DNA from: Nitrospirota bacterium
GTDB lineage: Bacteria > Nitrospirota > Thermodesulfovibrionia > Thermodesulfovibrionales > UBA1546
Assembly: GCA_016212165.1 (NCBI GenBank)
Contig: JACRGY010000040.1
Location: forward strand, 1 to 56,679
Direction: 5' to 3'
DNA length: 56,679 bases
A model generated the notes under the pieces. That model had not been told where the DNA came from, searched no databases, and worked only from the letters and a program-made list of their open reading frames with translations. A program made the position numbers and the translations under genes. This document shows, piece by piece, positions 17,551 through 26,205 of the stretch (position 1 is its first letter; every line of letters starts with the position of its first letter).

Positions 17551-18489
17551 TTACCCCTCCTTCTCCGCCATTTCTTCCATCTCTGAGGCAGATACTGCCT
17601 CTAACATTGCCGGTTCATACTGGCCTATAATCTCCAACGCCTTCTTTGGAGTCATGGCGCCGTGTGTTTCCTGGTCAATGACCATTACAGGCGCAAGCCC
17701 GCAGGCCCCGAGGCAGCGAACACCTTCCAGGGAAAATTTTCTGTTTTCCGTAGTATCTCCGATGTTTATCTTTAAGGCATCTGTAATTTTACTCAGGACG
17801 CGTTCAATCCCTTTAACGTAACATGCAGTGCCAAGGCATACCCTGATATTGTGGTCGCCCCTCGGCTTCATCGTAAAAAAGGAATAGAAGGATACAACAC
17901 TGTGCACTTCTGCTACCGGTATATTTAATCCCTTTGAAATTTTCTTCTGGACTACAGGAGGAAGATACCCTACTATTTCCTGTGCGCGCTGAAGAACAGG
18001 TATTAAAGCGCCCTGCTTTCGCCTTAAGTCAGCAATAACTCTCTCCAGCTCTGCTTCCATTGCAGGAGGGAATTCCTCTTTAACCTTCTTTTCCTCAGGT
18101 TTTTCAGGTTTCCTGCCCTTTATCCACTCCGCGGCCCTTTCAGTAACATCTAAAAGCACCGAAGGAGTAAAGGGCTTTGGCACATAGTCAATTATTCCTA
18201 ATTCAAGCGCTTCCTTTATAGTATCCTGCGACGGATATCCTGTAATGATGACAATCCCTATGGAAGGCTTTGTTTTTTTTATCCACCTGATAAGGGTTAT
18301 CCCGTCAACTTCAGGCATCTTAAGGTCAGTGAAAACAAGGTCATAGCTGTTTTGCTCTATCTTCGTAATCGCTTCTCTTCCGCCCAGAGCGCCTTCAACA
18401 TCATATCCCTCTGCTTTAAGCACCCTCTCGGCGCTTCTTATGACTATAAGCTCATCGTCAACAATTAAAATCCTGGGTTTTTCCGCCAT
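17551..18489 (-). CDS. Response-regulator receiver fused to NuoE/HndA [2Fe-2S] subunit
   Basis: 312 residues in two domains. Residues 5-120 are a complete receiver: acidic pair Asp11/Asp12, phospho-acceptor Asp55 in LVFTDLKMP, Thr83 and Lys105. After a charged linker (125-145), residues 145-300 are the 24-kDa NADH dehydrogenase subunit, with all four cluster cysteines: Cys218 and Cys223 (CLGTAC), Cys259 and Cys263 (CLGAC). The helical front (LIPVLQRAQEIVGYLP) and HSVVSFYSFFTM are typical NuoE. It is the only nuoE in this locus, so it should be the working subunit. The fusion suggests phosphorylation-dependent control or docking of the complex. I know of no standard family with this architecture. 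Confidence 0.92.
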   Translation of the reverse strand: MAEKPRILIVDDELIVIRSAERVLKAEGYDVEGALGGREAITKIEQNSYDLVFTDLKMPEVDGITLIRWIKKTKPSIGIVIITGYPSQDTIKEALELGIIDYVPKPFTPSVLLDVTERAAEWIKGRKPEKPEEKKVKEEFPPAMEAELERVIADLRRKQGALIPVLQRAQEIVGYLPPVVQKKISKGLNIPVAEVHSVVSFYSFFTMKPRGDHNIRVCLGTACYVKGIERVLSKITDALKINIGDTTENRKFSLEGVRCLGACGLAPVMVIDQETHGAMTPKKALEIIGQYEPAMLEAVSASEMEEMAEKEG

Positions 18490-18530
18490 AAACTACCCCC
18501 TATATAAAATTCAAAATTATTCATTTTGTA

Positions 18531-19298
18531 TTAAACCGTTATAGGCTGGACCCTCGCCAGCCAGAGAAGCCACCCTTCGCTCAGGTTATCCCTGATTAAT
18601 GCGCTCATGGCTGTATTGGCATTTGTATTTGTCTCTTTGACCATGCCGTTCATCGGTGAAACAAGGTCCTCTGTCTGACCGGAACCCGATAAGATTTTCC
18701 CGAAGGACGCTCCTGCGGTAACCATCTTAAGCCCCTCAGGAATATCAATATACATAAGCTGTCCGCTGAGCAGCCAGTATCTTATGTCAAAGCCGATCTC
18801 CCAGAGCCCATCCTTTATGGGCCTGGCCCATGTCCCTTCTTTATAAAAGATAACAGGATTCTGCGTGTCCCTGAGAGATACAATGTCGTTCCTGAATTCA
18901 TCAATGAACGCCTTTCTTAAAATCCATCCCCTCTGGTCAAAAACCTTACTGGCAACATTCATCATAAAATCAGGAGTGAAGGGCTTCTCTATGTATTCGA
19001 ATGCGCCGAGCCTTACAGATTCTTTGGCATCGTCCAATGTCGGGTAACCTGTAATTATGACCACGTCCAGCTTGGGCTGTATAATCTTTGACTCTTTTAA
19101 TACAGTAATGCCGTTAACATCAGGCAGCCTTATGTCTGAAATCAGAAGATCGAATTCCTCATTAGAGATTCTCTTGATAGCGTCTTCGCCCTTGTCTACA
19201 GTTATGATATTGTAGCCTTCAGCGCCGAGGATTCTTTTACAGCTCAGAGTTACTACAGGGTCATCATCTAATACTAATATCTTCCCCTTTTTTTCCAT
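18531..19298 (-). CDS. Receiver fused to a GcvH-like (lipoyl-fold) domain lacking the lipoyl lysine
   Basis: 255 residues. A receiver at 5-120 has all active residues (Asp11, Asp12, Asp55 in LLISDIRLP, Thr83, Lys105). Residues 158-250 follow the glycine-cleavage H-protein pattern: WEIGFDIRYWLLSGQLMYID, then VTAGASFGKI, DLVSPMNGMVKETNTN and EGWLLWLARV. Where H protein has ESVKA with the lipoylated Lys, this reads SGSGQTED, so it cannot carry lipoate there. AGGAGG precedes the ATG. Upstream (19299-19577, 279 nt) is an AT-rich gap after the NtrC-like gene in which I see no clear promoter. A possible adaptor; function unknown. Confidence 0.82.
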   Translation of the reverse strand: MEKKGKILVLDDDPVVTLSCKRILGAEGYNIITVDKGEDAIKRISNEEFDLLISDIRLPDVNGITVLKESKIIQPKLDVVIITGYPTLDDAKESVRLGAFEYIEKPFTPDFMMNVASKVFDQRGWILRKAFIDEFRNDIVSLRDTQNPVIFYKEGTWARPIKDGLWEIGFDIRYWLLSGQLMYIDIPEGLKMVTAGASFGKILSGSGQTEDLVSPMNGMVKETNTNANTAMSALIRDNLSEGWLLWLARVQPITV

Positions 19299-19577
19299 AA
19301 TTAAGCCTCCTTTCTGTATTTCAATAAAGTTCTAAACCCCGTTCCCAAACAAATATACATTAATCCATACAACTAAATCTACAATTATTAAGATAGCAAT
19401 AATAATACCAGTTTATAAAACCCAAACAAATCAACAGATTGAAGAATTTCAATGGCTTGTAACCTTTGATTTTGTATAATTATTAAATACAGTTTTTCTC
19501 ATGTAATCGGGTGCAAAGCCAATAGAATCAAGGGTTGAGGCTGTGTATGATTTTTATATACAGCTAATAAATAAAAA

Positions 19578-20978
19578 CTATCTTGTCTTTGCCGGCACTC
19601 TGGAGATATTGTGTTTTTTGAGGAGGGCATGGAAATTCGTGCGTTGCATTCCAACGTCAAGCGCAGCCCTTGATATGTTCCACTCATTTCTTTTCAGGGC
19701 ATCCACAAGAAAAGCCTTTTCAATGTCTTCTATTGATTTCAGGCGAAGGCCTTTTTTCCTGCCCTTCAGTTCGACGATGGTCCTGGGAACTCCTTCACCA
19801 TCGTCTGCCACGCCAGGCGGAGGAAGATGCGCTGGCTGCAGGGTCTTGCCCTGACAGAGTATTATGGCCCTCTGAATTGTATTTTCCAACTCCCTGACAT
19901 TGCCGGGCCACTCATAATTGATAAGCGCCTTCATTGTCTCTGCAGAGATATGTGTAACGTCCTTTTCTGTCTCCTTGCTGTATTTCTGAAGAAAGTGGTA
20001 TGCGAGCATGGGGATATCTTCTTTCCTGTCTCTTAAAGGCGGGATGCTTACAGGAAAGACATTAAGCCTATAAAAAAAATCTTCCCTGAATGTGCCTTCC
20101 TTAGTCATGGCCTCCAGATTTTTGTTTGTTGCGACAATGAACCTCATATCACACTTTAGGGGATTCTTGCCTCCGAGCGGCCTGAATTCTTTCTCCTGAA
20201 GCGCACGCAGGAGTTTAGCCTGAGTTGAAAGATTTAGATTACCTATCTCATCAAGGAACAGGGAGCCTTCATCAGCAAGCTCCATCAGCCCTTTTCTGTT
20301 TTCTATTGCGCCTGTGAAAGCGCCTTTAACATGCCCGAATAATTCAGACTCTATCAATGCATCAGGGATGGTTCCGCAATCAACCACTATAAAAGGCCTG
20401 TCTTTCCTTGGGCTGTTATAGTGGATGGCCCTGGCAATCAATTCCTTTCCTGTCCCGCTTTCTCCGGTTATGAGAACTGTGCTTCCTGTAGAGGCCACCT
20501 TTGCGATGAGATGGAAAACCCGCTGCATTGTTTTTGATGTGCCGATAATATTTTCGAGTTTATACTGTTCTGTAAGTTCGCTTCTGAGCCTGAGATTTTC
20601 AAGGAGAAGGCGCTTTCTTTCAAGAGACCTTGAGACAAGTATTATCAGTTCATTGGGCCTGAAGGGTTTTTCTATATAATCAAAGGCCCCGAGCTTCATC
20701 GCATTTACAGCAGTAGCCACAGTGCCATAGCCGGTTATGAGTATTACCTCAGTGTCGGGCCAGCCCTCCCTTACCCTCCTGAGAACTTCTATGCCGTCCA
20801 TATCAGGCATCTTCAGGTCTGTCAGCACAAGGTCAAAGGCCTCATTTTCCAGCAGCCTTAAACCATCTGCTCCGCTTTTAACTGCCGTAACATCATAACC
20901 TTCCGGTTCGAGCGCCCTTTGACAGCTGATCCTTACTATATCTTCATCATCAATGACAAGGATCCTGGGCCTATCCAT
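19578..20978 (-). CDS. NtrC-family sigma-54 response regulator
   Basis: 466 residues: receiver (Asp in LVLTDLKMP), AAA+ domain with Walker A GESGTGKE, the sigma-54 loop GAFTGA, Walker B LFLDEIGNL and NVFPVSIPPLRDRKEDIP, then a Fis-type helix-turn-helix (EWNISRAALDVGMQRTNFHA). It activates sigma-54 promoters when phosphorylated. The receiver is closely similar to its three neighbours (shared IVxxSCxRAL and DMDGIEVLRRVxEGWP segments). Targets are not visible. Confidence 0.93.
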   Translation of the reverse strand: MDRPRILVIDDEDIVRISCQRALEPEGYDVTAVKSGADGLRLLENEAFDLVLTDLKMPDMDGIEVLRRVREGWPDTEVILITGYGTVATAVNAMKLGAFDYIEKPFRPNELIILVSRSLERKRLLLENLRLRSELTEQYKLENIIGTSKTMQRVFHLIAKVASTGSTVLITGESGTGKELIARAIHYNSPRKDRPFIVVDCGTIPDALIESELFGHVKGAFTGAIENRKGLMELADEGSLFLDEIGNLNLSTQAKLLRALQEKEFRPLGGKNPLKCDMRFIVATNKNLEAMTKEGTFREDFFYRLNVFPVSIPPLRDRKEDIPMLAYHFLQKYSKETEKDVTHISAETMKALINYEWPGNVRELENTIQRAIILCQGKTLQPAHLPPPGVADDGEGVPRTIVELKGRKKGLRLKSIEDIEKAFLVDALKRNEWNISRAALDVGMQRTNFHALLKKHNISRVPAKTR

Positions 20979-20986
20979 TCTGCCTG

Positions 20987-21364
20987 CTACTGATTTGCCC
21001 TGCGCGCAACAGCATTATTTACTACTGTTAAAATCTGTTCCGGCGTAAAAGGCTTTTCAATATAATCAAACGCCCCCAGTTTTATGGCCTTCACAGCAGT
21101 CTCGACCGTCTGATAACCTGTTATAATAATGACCTCAATGGCAGGCCATCCCTCCTTTACCCTCCGGAGGACTTCTATGCCGTCCATATCAGGCATCTTC
21201 AGGTCAGTCATTACAATGTCAAAGGCTTCATTTCCAAGCAGAGTTATGCCATCTGCTCCTCTTCTGACCGTCTTGACATTATAGCCTTCGGGAGTGAGCG
21301 CCCTTTTGCAGCTCAAGAGCACTATGTCTTCATCATCTACTACAAGGATATTGCCTTTATTCAT
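20987..21364 (-). CDS. Stand-alone receiver-domain protein
   Basis: 125 residues, CheY-like: DDEDIVLLSCKRAL, phospho-Asp in DIVMTDLKMPDMDG, IIITGYQT, YIEKPFTPEQ. Nearly a paralogue of the NtrC-like receiver (identical EVLRRVKEGWP-type helix). GGAGG before the ATG. It sits directly after the heme-sensor kinase gene and could be a shuttle or sink for phosphoryl groups between the kinase and the fused receivers. Confidence 0.9.
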   Translation of the reverse strand: MNKGNILVVDDEDIVLLSCKRALTPEGYNVKTVRRGADGITLLGNEAFDIVMTDLKMPDMDGIEVLRRVKEGWPAIEVIIITGYQTVETAVKAIKLGAFDYIEKPFTPEQILTVVNNAVARRANQ

Positions 21365-21482
21365 AGCAAACCTCCGTCCCGCAATGAAAATTGCAAAATG
21401 TAAAATAAAAAATTGAGACAGAAAAATTATCCGCTAATTTTAAATTTTGATATTTGTATTTTGAATTTTGCATTGTTGTCTG

Positions 21483-23063
21483 TCATCCCTCATAAAAAGG
21501 GAGCCTCACAAAGAAACTTGTACCTTTTCCAATTGTGCTTCTCACGCGTATTCTGCCCCCGTGGTCCTGAATAATACCGTGACTTACAGCAAGGCCAAGC
21601 CCGGTGCCCTTGCCAACAGGTTTTGTCGTAAAGAAAGGCTCGAAAAGTTTTGGAATGTCTTTTTCATTTATGCCAGGGCCTGAATCATTAAATTCAACCT
21701 CCACAAAGGGAACGCCGTTTTCATCAACCTTTCGTGTGGTAACGGTAAAGGTCCCTTTTCCTTCCATTGCATCTGCTGCATTGATAATCATATTTAAAAA
21801 TACCTGCTGAATCTGGGATGCATCGGCCTTTATGGAAGAGAGAGACTCATCAAAATTCAGAACTATCTTGATATTAAAAAAGTCTGCCTTATGCCGCACC
21901 ATGTTTAAAGAACTGTTTACTATATCATTTACATTTATAGAGCTTTTCTCTGCCGAGCTTGCCCTTGCAAAGCCGAGCAGCCCTTTTATGATATTCGAAC
22001 ATCTGTTGGCCTGTTCAATAATGACCTCAACATCTTCCCGTTCCTGGCTGCCCTCCGGAAATTTCTTAAGCAGGAGATGGCCAAAGGTAACGATGCCTGT
22101 TAAGGGGCTGTTTATCTCATGAGCCACACCCGCTGCCATCCTTCCAAGTGATGCAAGTTTTTCAGAATGTATGAGTTTTGCCTGCGCCTTGCGGATCTCT
22201 TCGGTTTTCTCTTCAACCTTTTTCTCAAGGGTATTGCCCCATTCAACAAGCTCGTCCTTTGCCTTCTTGAGGTCAAATGTCATGGCGTTAAATGCCGTTG
22301 CAAGCTCGCCCATCTCATCCCTGGTATCTATCTTCACGGTATGGTCCAGTTCACCCGCAGCCACTCTCTCCATGCCATGCGTAAGTACACTGAGAGGGGT
22401 GGATACAAGGTTCCAGAGTATCGTACAAAGGACCACAGAGAGCAGGCATATAAAACCAAGCACATAGGCTGTTATAGCCAGTTCCTGTTTTTTTACGGCC
22501 TTATCGAGAAGGGATAAAGATATATCAGCCTCTGTAAATCCGAGAATGGCGGTCCCGATGGAATGCACATGGCAGGAAGATGTATAACATGCAGGTTCAT
22601 TATAAATGGGCTGCAGAAGATTCAGTATCCTGTACCCATCCTTGTCTTTTTTTATAGACCAGCTTGGCATCTCTACTGCCTTGCGGGAATTAGAATGGCA
22701 GAGCATGCAGACAGATTCATTTTTGCCCAGCATGGTGCCCTTCTCTTCTTTTACCGAAGAATATGCAATCTTGCCTCTGCCATCGAACATCCTTATCTTA
22801 ACAATCCCCTCGGCTGAACCTATAGCCTCAACAGTCTGCTGTATCAGGAGCTGCTGAAAGGTGAGCATTCCGTAACGCGTGCTTTTTTCTACAAAGTCTA
22901 CAAAAGAATGGCCGTATTTTACAGAATTTCTGAGAAGTTCCTTCTCCTGAAAATGTATAAGAAAATACCAGAAGATAGTGCTTCCCACCACCATCAGAGT
23001 GCCTATGGTAATAATTAATTTCCCTGTCAGGGAATAGATGGTTTTCTTTACATGCGCTCTCAC
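21483..23063 (-). CDS. Membrane histidine kinase with periplasmic c-type heme motifs
   Basis: 526 residues. TM1 at about 15-36. An extracytoplasmic sensor (37-195) contains CMLCH (Cys119-His123) and a second Cys site, CYTSSCH (Cys159-His165, CX4CH). TM2 at about 198-218, then HAMP, a coiled coil, HisKA with AAGVAHEINSPLTGIV and a HATPase with DSGPGINEKDIPKLFEPFF and GTGLGLAVSHGIIQDHGG. Predicted redox or gas sensor through covalent heme. First gene of the train that runs through four receivers and the nuo/hnd genes; GTG start with no Shine-Dalgarno. Confidence 0.88.
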   Translation of the reverse strand: MRAHVKKTIYSLTGKLIITIGTLMVVGSTIFWYFLIHFQEKELLRNSVKYGHSFVDFVEKSTRYGMLTFQQLLIQQTVEAIGSAEGIVKIRMFDGRGKIAYSSVKEEKGTMLGKNESVCMLCHSNSRKAVEMPSWSIKKDKDGYRILNLLQPIYNEPACYTSSCHVHSIGTAILGFTEADISLSLLDKAVKKQELAITAYVLGFICLLSVVLCTILWNLVSTPLSVLTHGMERVAAGELDHTVKIDTRDEMGELATAFNAMTFDLKKAKDELVEWGNTLEKKVEEKTEEIRKAQAKLIHSEKLASLGRMAAGVAHEINSPLTGIVTFGHLLLKKFPEGSQEREDVEVIIEQANRCSNIIKGLLGFARASSAEKSSINVNDIVNSSLNMVRHKADFFNIKIVLNFDESLSSIKADASQIQQVFLNMIINAADAMEGKGTFTVTTRKVDENGVPFVEVEFNDSGPGINEKDIPKLFEPFFTTKPVGKGTGLGLAVSHGIIQDHGGRIRVRSTIGKGTSFFVRLPFYEG

Positions 23064-23071
23064 TAATGGAA

Positions 23072-23101
23072 TTTATACTAAATTTAGCACCTATTATGCA
23101 A
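23072..23101 (-). promoter_or_regulatory. Putative promoter of the heme-kinase gene train
   Basis: On the minus strand TTGCAT (23101-23096), 18-nt spacer, TATAAA (23077-23072). The GTG start lies 8 nt after the -10 box, so the transcript could start at or next to the start codon. Visual match only. Confidence 0.45.
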
Positions 23102-23251
23102 GCAAAAACTGACAGGCATATCAGGATAGCTCCGGAAAAGTTGTGATAGGACTAAAATCTGAGGGGGTCATTTGCTTGCGAGACCAATAAAAAAGGGCTG
23201 CATCGGGCCCTGATCTGCCCGCCAAAATATTTCCTGATTATATTTTTAATC

Positions 23252-23260
23252 TGTTATAAT
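23252..23260 (+). promoter_or_regulatory. Extended -10 promoter upstream of scpA
   Basis: TGTTATAAT; the ATG begins at 23278, giving a leader of about 10 nt without a Shine-Dalgarno. The 214-nt gap 23064-23277 otherwise holds the divergent kinase promoter and a weak hairpin near 23190. Confidence 0.5.
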
Positions 23261-23277
23261 ATAGGCCACTTTAGCCG

Positions 23278-24030
23278 ATGGAAGATATTTATAATATAAA
23301 AATCCCTGTATTTGAAGGCCCCTTTGACCTTTTACTGCACCTCATCAAAGAAAATAAGCTGGATATTTACGACATACCCATTGCCTTGATTACCGGCCAG
23401 TACCTCCAATACATCGAGATAATGAAAGAACTCAACCTCGAAATTGCAGGTGAATTCCTTGTTACGGCCGCAACGCTTATCCATATTAAATCAAGGATGC
23501 TGCTTCCGGCTGATGAAGAGGCTCCCGCAGAAGAGCAGGAGGATCCAAGACTTGAACTTGTCCAGAGGCTGCTTGAATATCAGGCCTTCAAGGACGCTGC
23601 GCTCGGCCTGAGGGAAAAAGAAGAGGAGTGGATGAATATATTCCGCAGGGAACCGGTAAAAGAAAAAGAGGCTGAGACAGAAAAAGAAGAAGAAGGAGAA
23701 CTGTATCTCTTTGATGTAAACCTGTTTGACCTCCTCGGCGCATTCAAGGGCATGCTGGATAAGGCGCCGCCGGAGGTTGTTGAAATAACAAGAGAGACCC
23801 TGACTGTAAAAGACAGGATATCCCTGATAATGGAGATGCTTGAAAATCAGGACACTATAAGATTTGAAGACCTTTTCAAAGAAGACAGGACACGGCCTCA
23901 GTTAATTGTCACATTCATCGCACTCCTTGAACTTATAAGACTCGGCCTTGTCAGGGTATATCAGGAAAAAGATTTTGGGAATATCTGGGTTATAAATCCA
24001 CAGAAAAGAGAGATACAGGCCCCGGCATAA
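23278..24030 (+). CDS. scpA: Segregation and condensation protein A
   Basis: Kleisin subunit that bridges SMC heads in the bacterial condensin. 250 residues, normal length: N-terminal FEGPFDLLLHLIKENKLDIYDIPIALITGQYL, an acidic middle rich in Glu and Lys, and a C-terminal winged helix (LIVTFIALLELIRLGLVRVYQ). scpB does not follow, contrary to the common scpAB pair; instead come an amidase and an actin-like gene. Confidence 0.93.
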   Translation: MEDIYNIKIPVFEGPFDLLLHLIKENKLDIYDIPIALITGQYLQYIEIMKELNLEIAGEFLVTAATLIHIKSRMLLPADEEAPAEEQEDPRLELVQRLLEYQAFKDAALGLREKEEEWMNIFRREPVKEKEAETEKEEEGELYLFDVNLFDLLGAFKGMLDKAPPEVVEITRETLTVKDRISLIMEMLENQDTIRFEDLFKEDRTRPQLIVTFIALLELIRLGLVRVYQEKDFGNIWVINPQKREIQAPA

Positions 24031-24115
24031 AAGCAAACCTTAAATATGCTGCCTGACAAGAACAGGGAATCAGAAACCATCCTTAATATTGAATTTTTTT
24101 GAATAAATTGGTAAA

Positions 24116-25186
24116 GTGATGCTATCTATTATGTTATTCATGATCCCTAAAAAAAGAGAGCTAAAAGTGAGGGAGGCCATTCTCAGAGGCGTCTATGAAG
24201 ACAATCTGAGAATAATCGGGAAAAATCCCGTTATCCTCTCAGGCAGGGTACCTGTCTTTTTTAAAAAAATGTTTCTTTTTTTCTCTATAACACTTCTCAG
24301 TATCTTAGTAAACGGGAACTATCTGAATCTTCCTTTGTTCCCGGAAAAACAGACAACAGCAAGCCTCATAACACAAAGGCCTTCTTCCCTGCCCGCGGAA
24401 AAACCGGTGGTCAAGCCTTCGGATTACGAAGCCTTTCTCGGCGGCAAGGAAATGCCGTTAAGCCGCGTCTTCGGATTAGGAGTAAAGACTATCATGATAG
24501 ATCCGGGGCATGGCGGTTCCGACCCAGGCACCGCGGGAAAGATGGGGACAAAAGAAAAGGATATCACACTGGACATAGCAAAACGGCTGAGGGAACGGCT
24601 TAAAAAATACGGGCTTTACGACGTGTTGATGACCCGCGAGCAGGATGTAACGCTCCCGCTTAATAAAAGAGTGGAACTGGCAAATTCAGGCAGGGCAGAC
24701 CTTTTCCTATCCATACACCTGAATTACCTGCCTTCCAAGCCCATAAATATCATTGAGACTTATTATTTTGGGCCGTCTGACGATGACAAAACACTAAGGC
24801 TTGCCGAACAGGAAAATGCAGGCTCACATTATGGGCTGAGCGATTTTAAAGAAATAATAGGAAAGATAGGGGAGACACTGAAACTCCAGGAATCTAAAGA
24901 GTTTGCGGCCTCTATACAGAAAAATCTTTTCCTGAACAGCAAAAAACAAAATGCAAATGTTTATAATTTTGGCGTTAAGAGAGCGCCATTTGTTGTCTTG
25001 CTGGGAATAGATGTCCCCGCTGTTCTGGCAGAGGTCTCATGCCTCAGCAACAAAGAGGAAGAGATAGAACTTAATACTGAAAGCCACAGAGAAAATATTG
25101 CGCGTTATCTCGAGGCTGGCATACTGGATTATCTAAATAAAGGAGAGGTAAGCTATGAAGCAAAAAGAAGCTCAGGGAGAAGGTAA
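24116..25186 (+). CDS. N-acetylmuramoyl-L-alanine amidase, membrane anchored
   Basis: Cleaves the amide between muramic acid and the stem peptide. An N-terminal cytoplasmic piece and signal anchor (FFSITLLSILVNG, about 52-65) precede a linker and the Amidase_3 domain from about 120: MIDPGHGGSDPGTAG (His ligand), GTKEKDITLDIAK (Glu ligand), FLSIHLNYLP (His ligand) and PAVLAEVSCLSNKEEE (catalytic Glu). No LysM or AMIN domain. The last 32 nt overlap the start of the actin-like gene, so the two are translationally coupled. Confidence 0.88.
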   Translation: MMLSIMLFMIPKKRELKVREAILRGVYEDNLRIIGKNPVILSGRVPVFFKKMFLFFSITLLSILVNGNYLNLPLFPEKQTTASLITQRPSSLPAEKPVVKPSDYEAFLGGKEMPLSRVFGLGVKTIMIDPGHGGSDPGTAGKMGTKEKDITLDIAKRLRERLKKYGLYDVLMTREQDVTLPLNKRVELANSGRADLFLSIHLNYLPSKPINIIETYYFGPSDDDKTLRLAEQENAGSHYGLSDFKEIIGKIGETLKLQESKEFAASIQKNLFLNSKKQNANVYNFGVKRAPFVVLLGIDVPAVLAEVSCLSNKEEEIELNTESHRENIARYLEAGILDYLNKGEVSYEAKRSSGRR

Positions 25187-26183
25187 CATCTTATTCGTAG
25201 GGATTGACCTCGGGACATCGAGAAGTTCAATCTCTGCAAGCAACAACACAAGGGAATGGATAGAAAGCTATGTAGGCTGGCCCAAAGACTTTATCTCTTT
25301 GCAGGTAGTAGGAAAGCCCGTCCTCTTCGGAGCAGATGCCCTCAAGAACCGGCTCTCGCTTGACCTTTGCAGGCCTCTCGAACACGGAGTAATAAAAGAA
25401 GGCATCGAAAAAAGCGAAGAGGCAGTTAAAGAAATAATTAAATACCTTATCGAACTTGCAAAACCTCAGCCTGAGCAGAAGATATATGCTGTAGTTGGCG
25501 TGCCTGCCGATACGTTAAAGGTAAACAAACTTGCAATCAGAAGGGCTGTATCAGAATTTGCACATTCACTAATGGTTGTCTCAGAACCGTTTGCAGTGGC
25601 TTACGGGATGAACCTGCTCAATAATTCGCTGGTAATAGACATAGGCGCCGGCACAACTGACTTATGTATCATGCATGGCACTATACCATCAGAAGAGGAC
25701 CAGAAAACGATACTGGCTGCCGGTGATTACATAGACGAGCAGCTTTACAGCTATCTGACCGAGAAATACCCTAATTCAAAGTTCAATAAAAATATGGTCC
25801 GCCAGTTCAAAGAACAATATAGTTTTGTAAAGGAGCTTTCCGGAGATATTCGTGTAGAAATCCCGGTTGACGGGAAGCCTGTTATGCATGACATTAAAAA
25901 TGAGGTCAAACGCGCATGTGAAAGCATCCTGCCTGCGCTGGTAGAAACAACCACCGAGATGATAGCAAGATTTGACCCGGAGTTCCAGGTAAGGATAAAA
26001 AACAATATCGTGCTCGCAGGCGGCGGCAGCCTGATAAGGGGCTTACGTGAATATCTGCAGAATGCATTGAAAGAGTACGGCCCCTGTAATGTAACCTGTG
26101 TGGAGGATCCTCTGTTTTCAGGTTCAAACGGTGCGCTAAAACTGGCGCAGGATATGCCTGCAAAATACTGGGAACCGCTATAA
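25155..26183 (+). CDS. MamK-like bacterial actin
   Basis: 342 residues, actin/HSP70 ATPase fold: phosphate-1 FVGIDLGTSRSS, phosphate-2 LVIDIGAGTTDL and adenosine motif IVLAGGGSLIRGLREYL. The segments YVGWPKDFISLQVVGKP, VVSEPFAVAYGMNLLNN, GPCNVTCVEDPLFSG and PAKYWEPL are recognisably those of MamK, the magnetosome filament protein, rather than MreB. AAGGAGAGG precedes the ATG. No other magnetosome gene is present here, so it is a homologue of uncertain role, probably a filament used with the amidase upstream and the SPOR protein downstream. Confidence 0.85.
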   Translation: MKQKEAQGEGNILFVGIDLGTSRSSISASNNTREWIESYVGWPKDFISLQVVGKPVLFGADALKNRLSLDLCRPLEHGVIKEGIEKSEEAVKEIIKYLIELAKPQPEQKIYAVVGVPADTLKVNKLAIRRAVSEFAHSLMVVSEPFAVAYGMNLLNNSLVIDIGAGTTDLCIMHGTIPSEEDQKTILAAGDYIDEQLYSYLTEKYPNSKFNKNMVRQFKEQYSFVKELSGDIRVEIPVDGKPVMHDIKNEVKRACESILPALVETTTEMIARFDPEFQVRIKNNIVLAGGGSLIRGLREYLQNALKEYGPCNVTCVEDPLFSGSNGALKLAQDMPAKYWEPL

Positions 26184-26205
26184 TAAAAAAGAGGAGTAAT
26201 TCATT

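Noticed and set aside
10218-18489. Electron-bifurcating [FeFe] hydrogenase (HndABCD/HydABC)
   Set aside because: HndA, B and C-like subunits are there but no H-cluster protein (no TSCCPxW or similar motifs) occurs in the window.
19299-19577. Sigma-54 promoter upstream of the REC-GcvH-like gene
   Set aside because: I looked for GG-N10-GC on the minus strand; no match with correct spacing and flanks was convincing.
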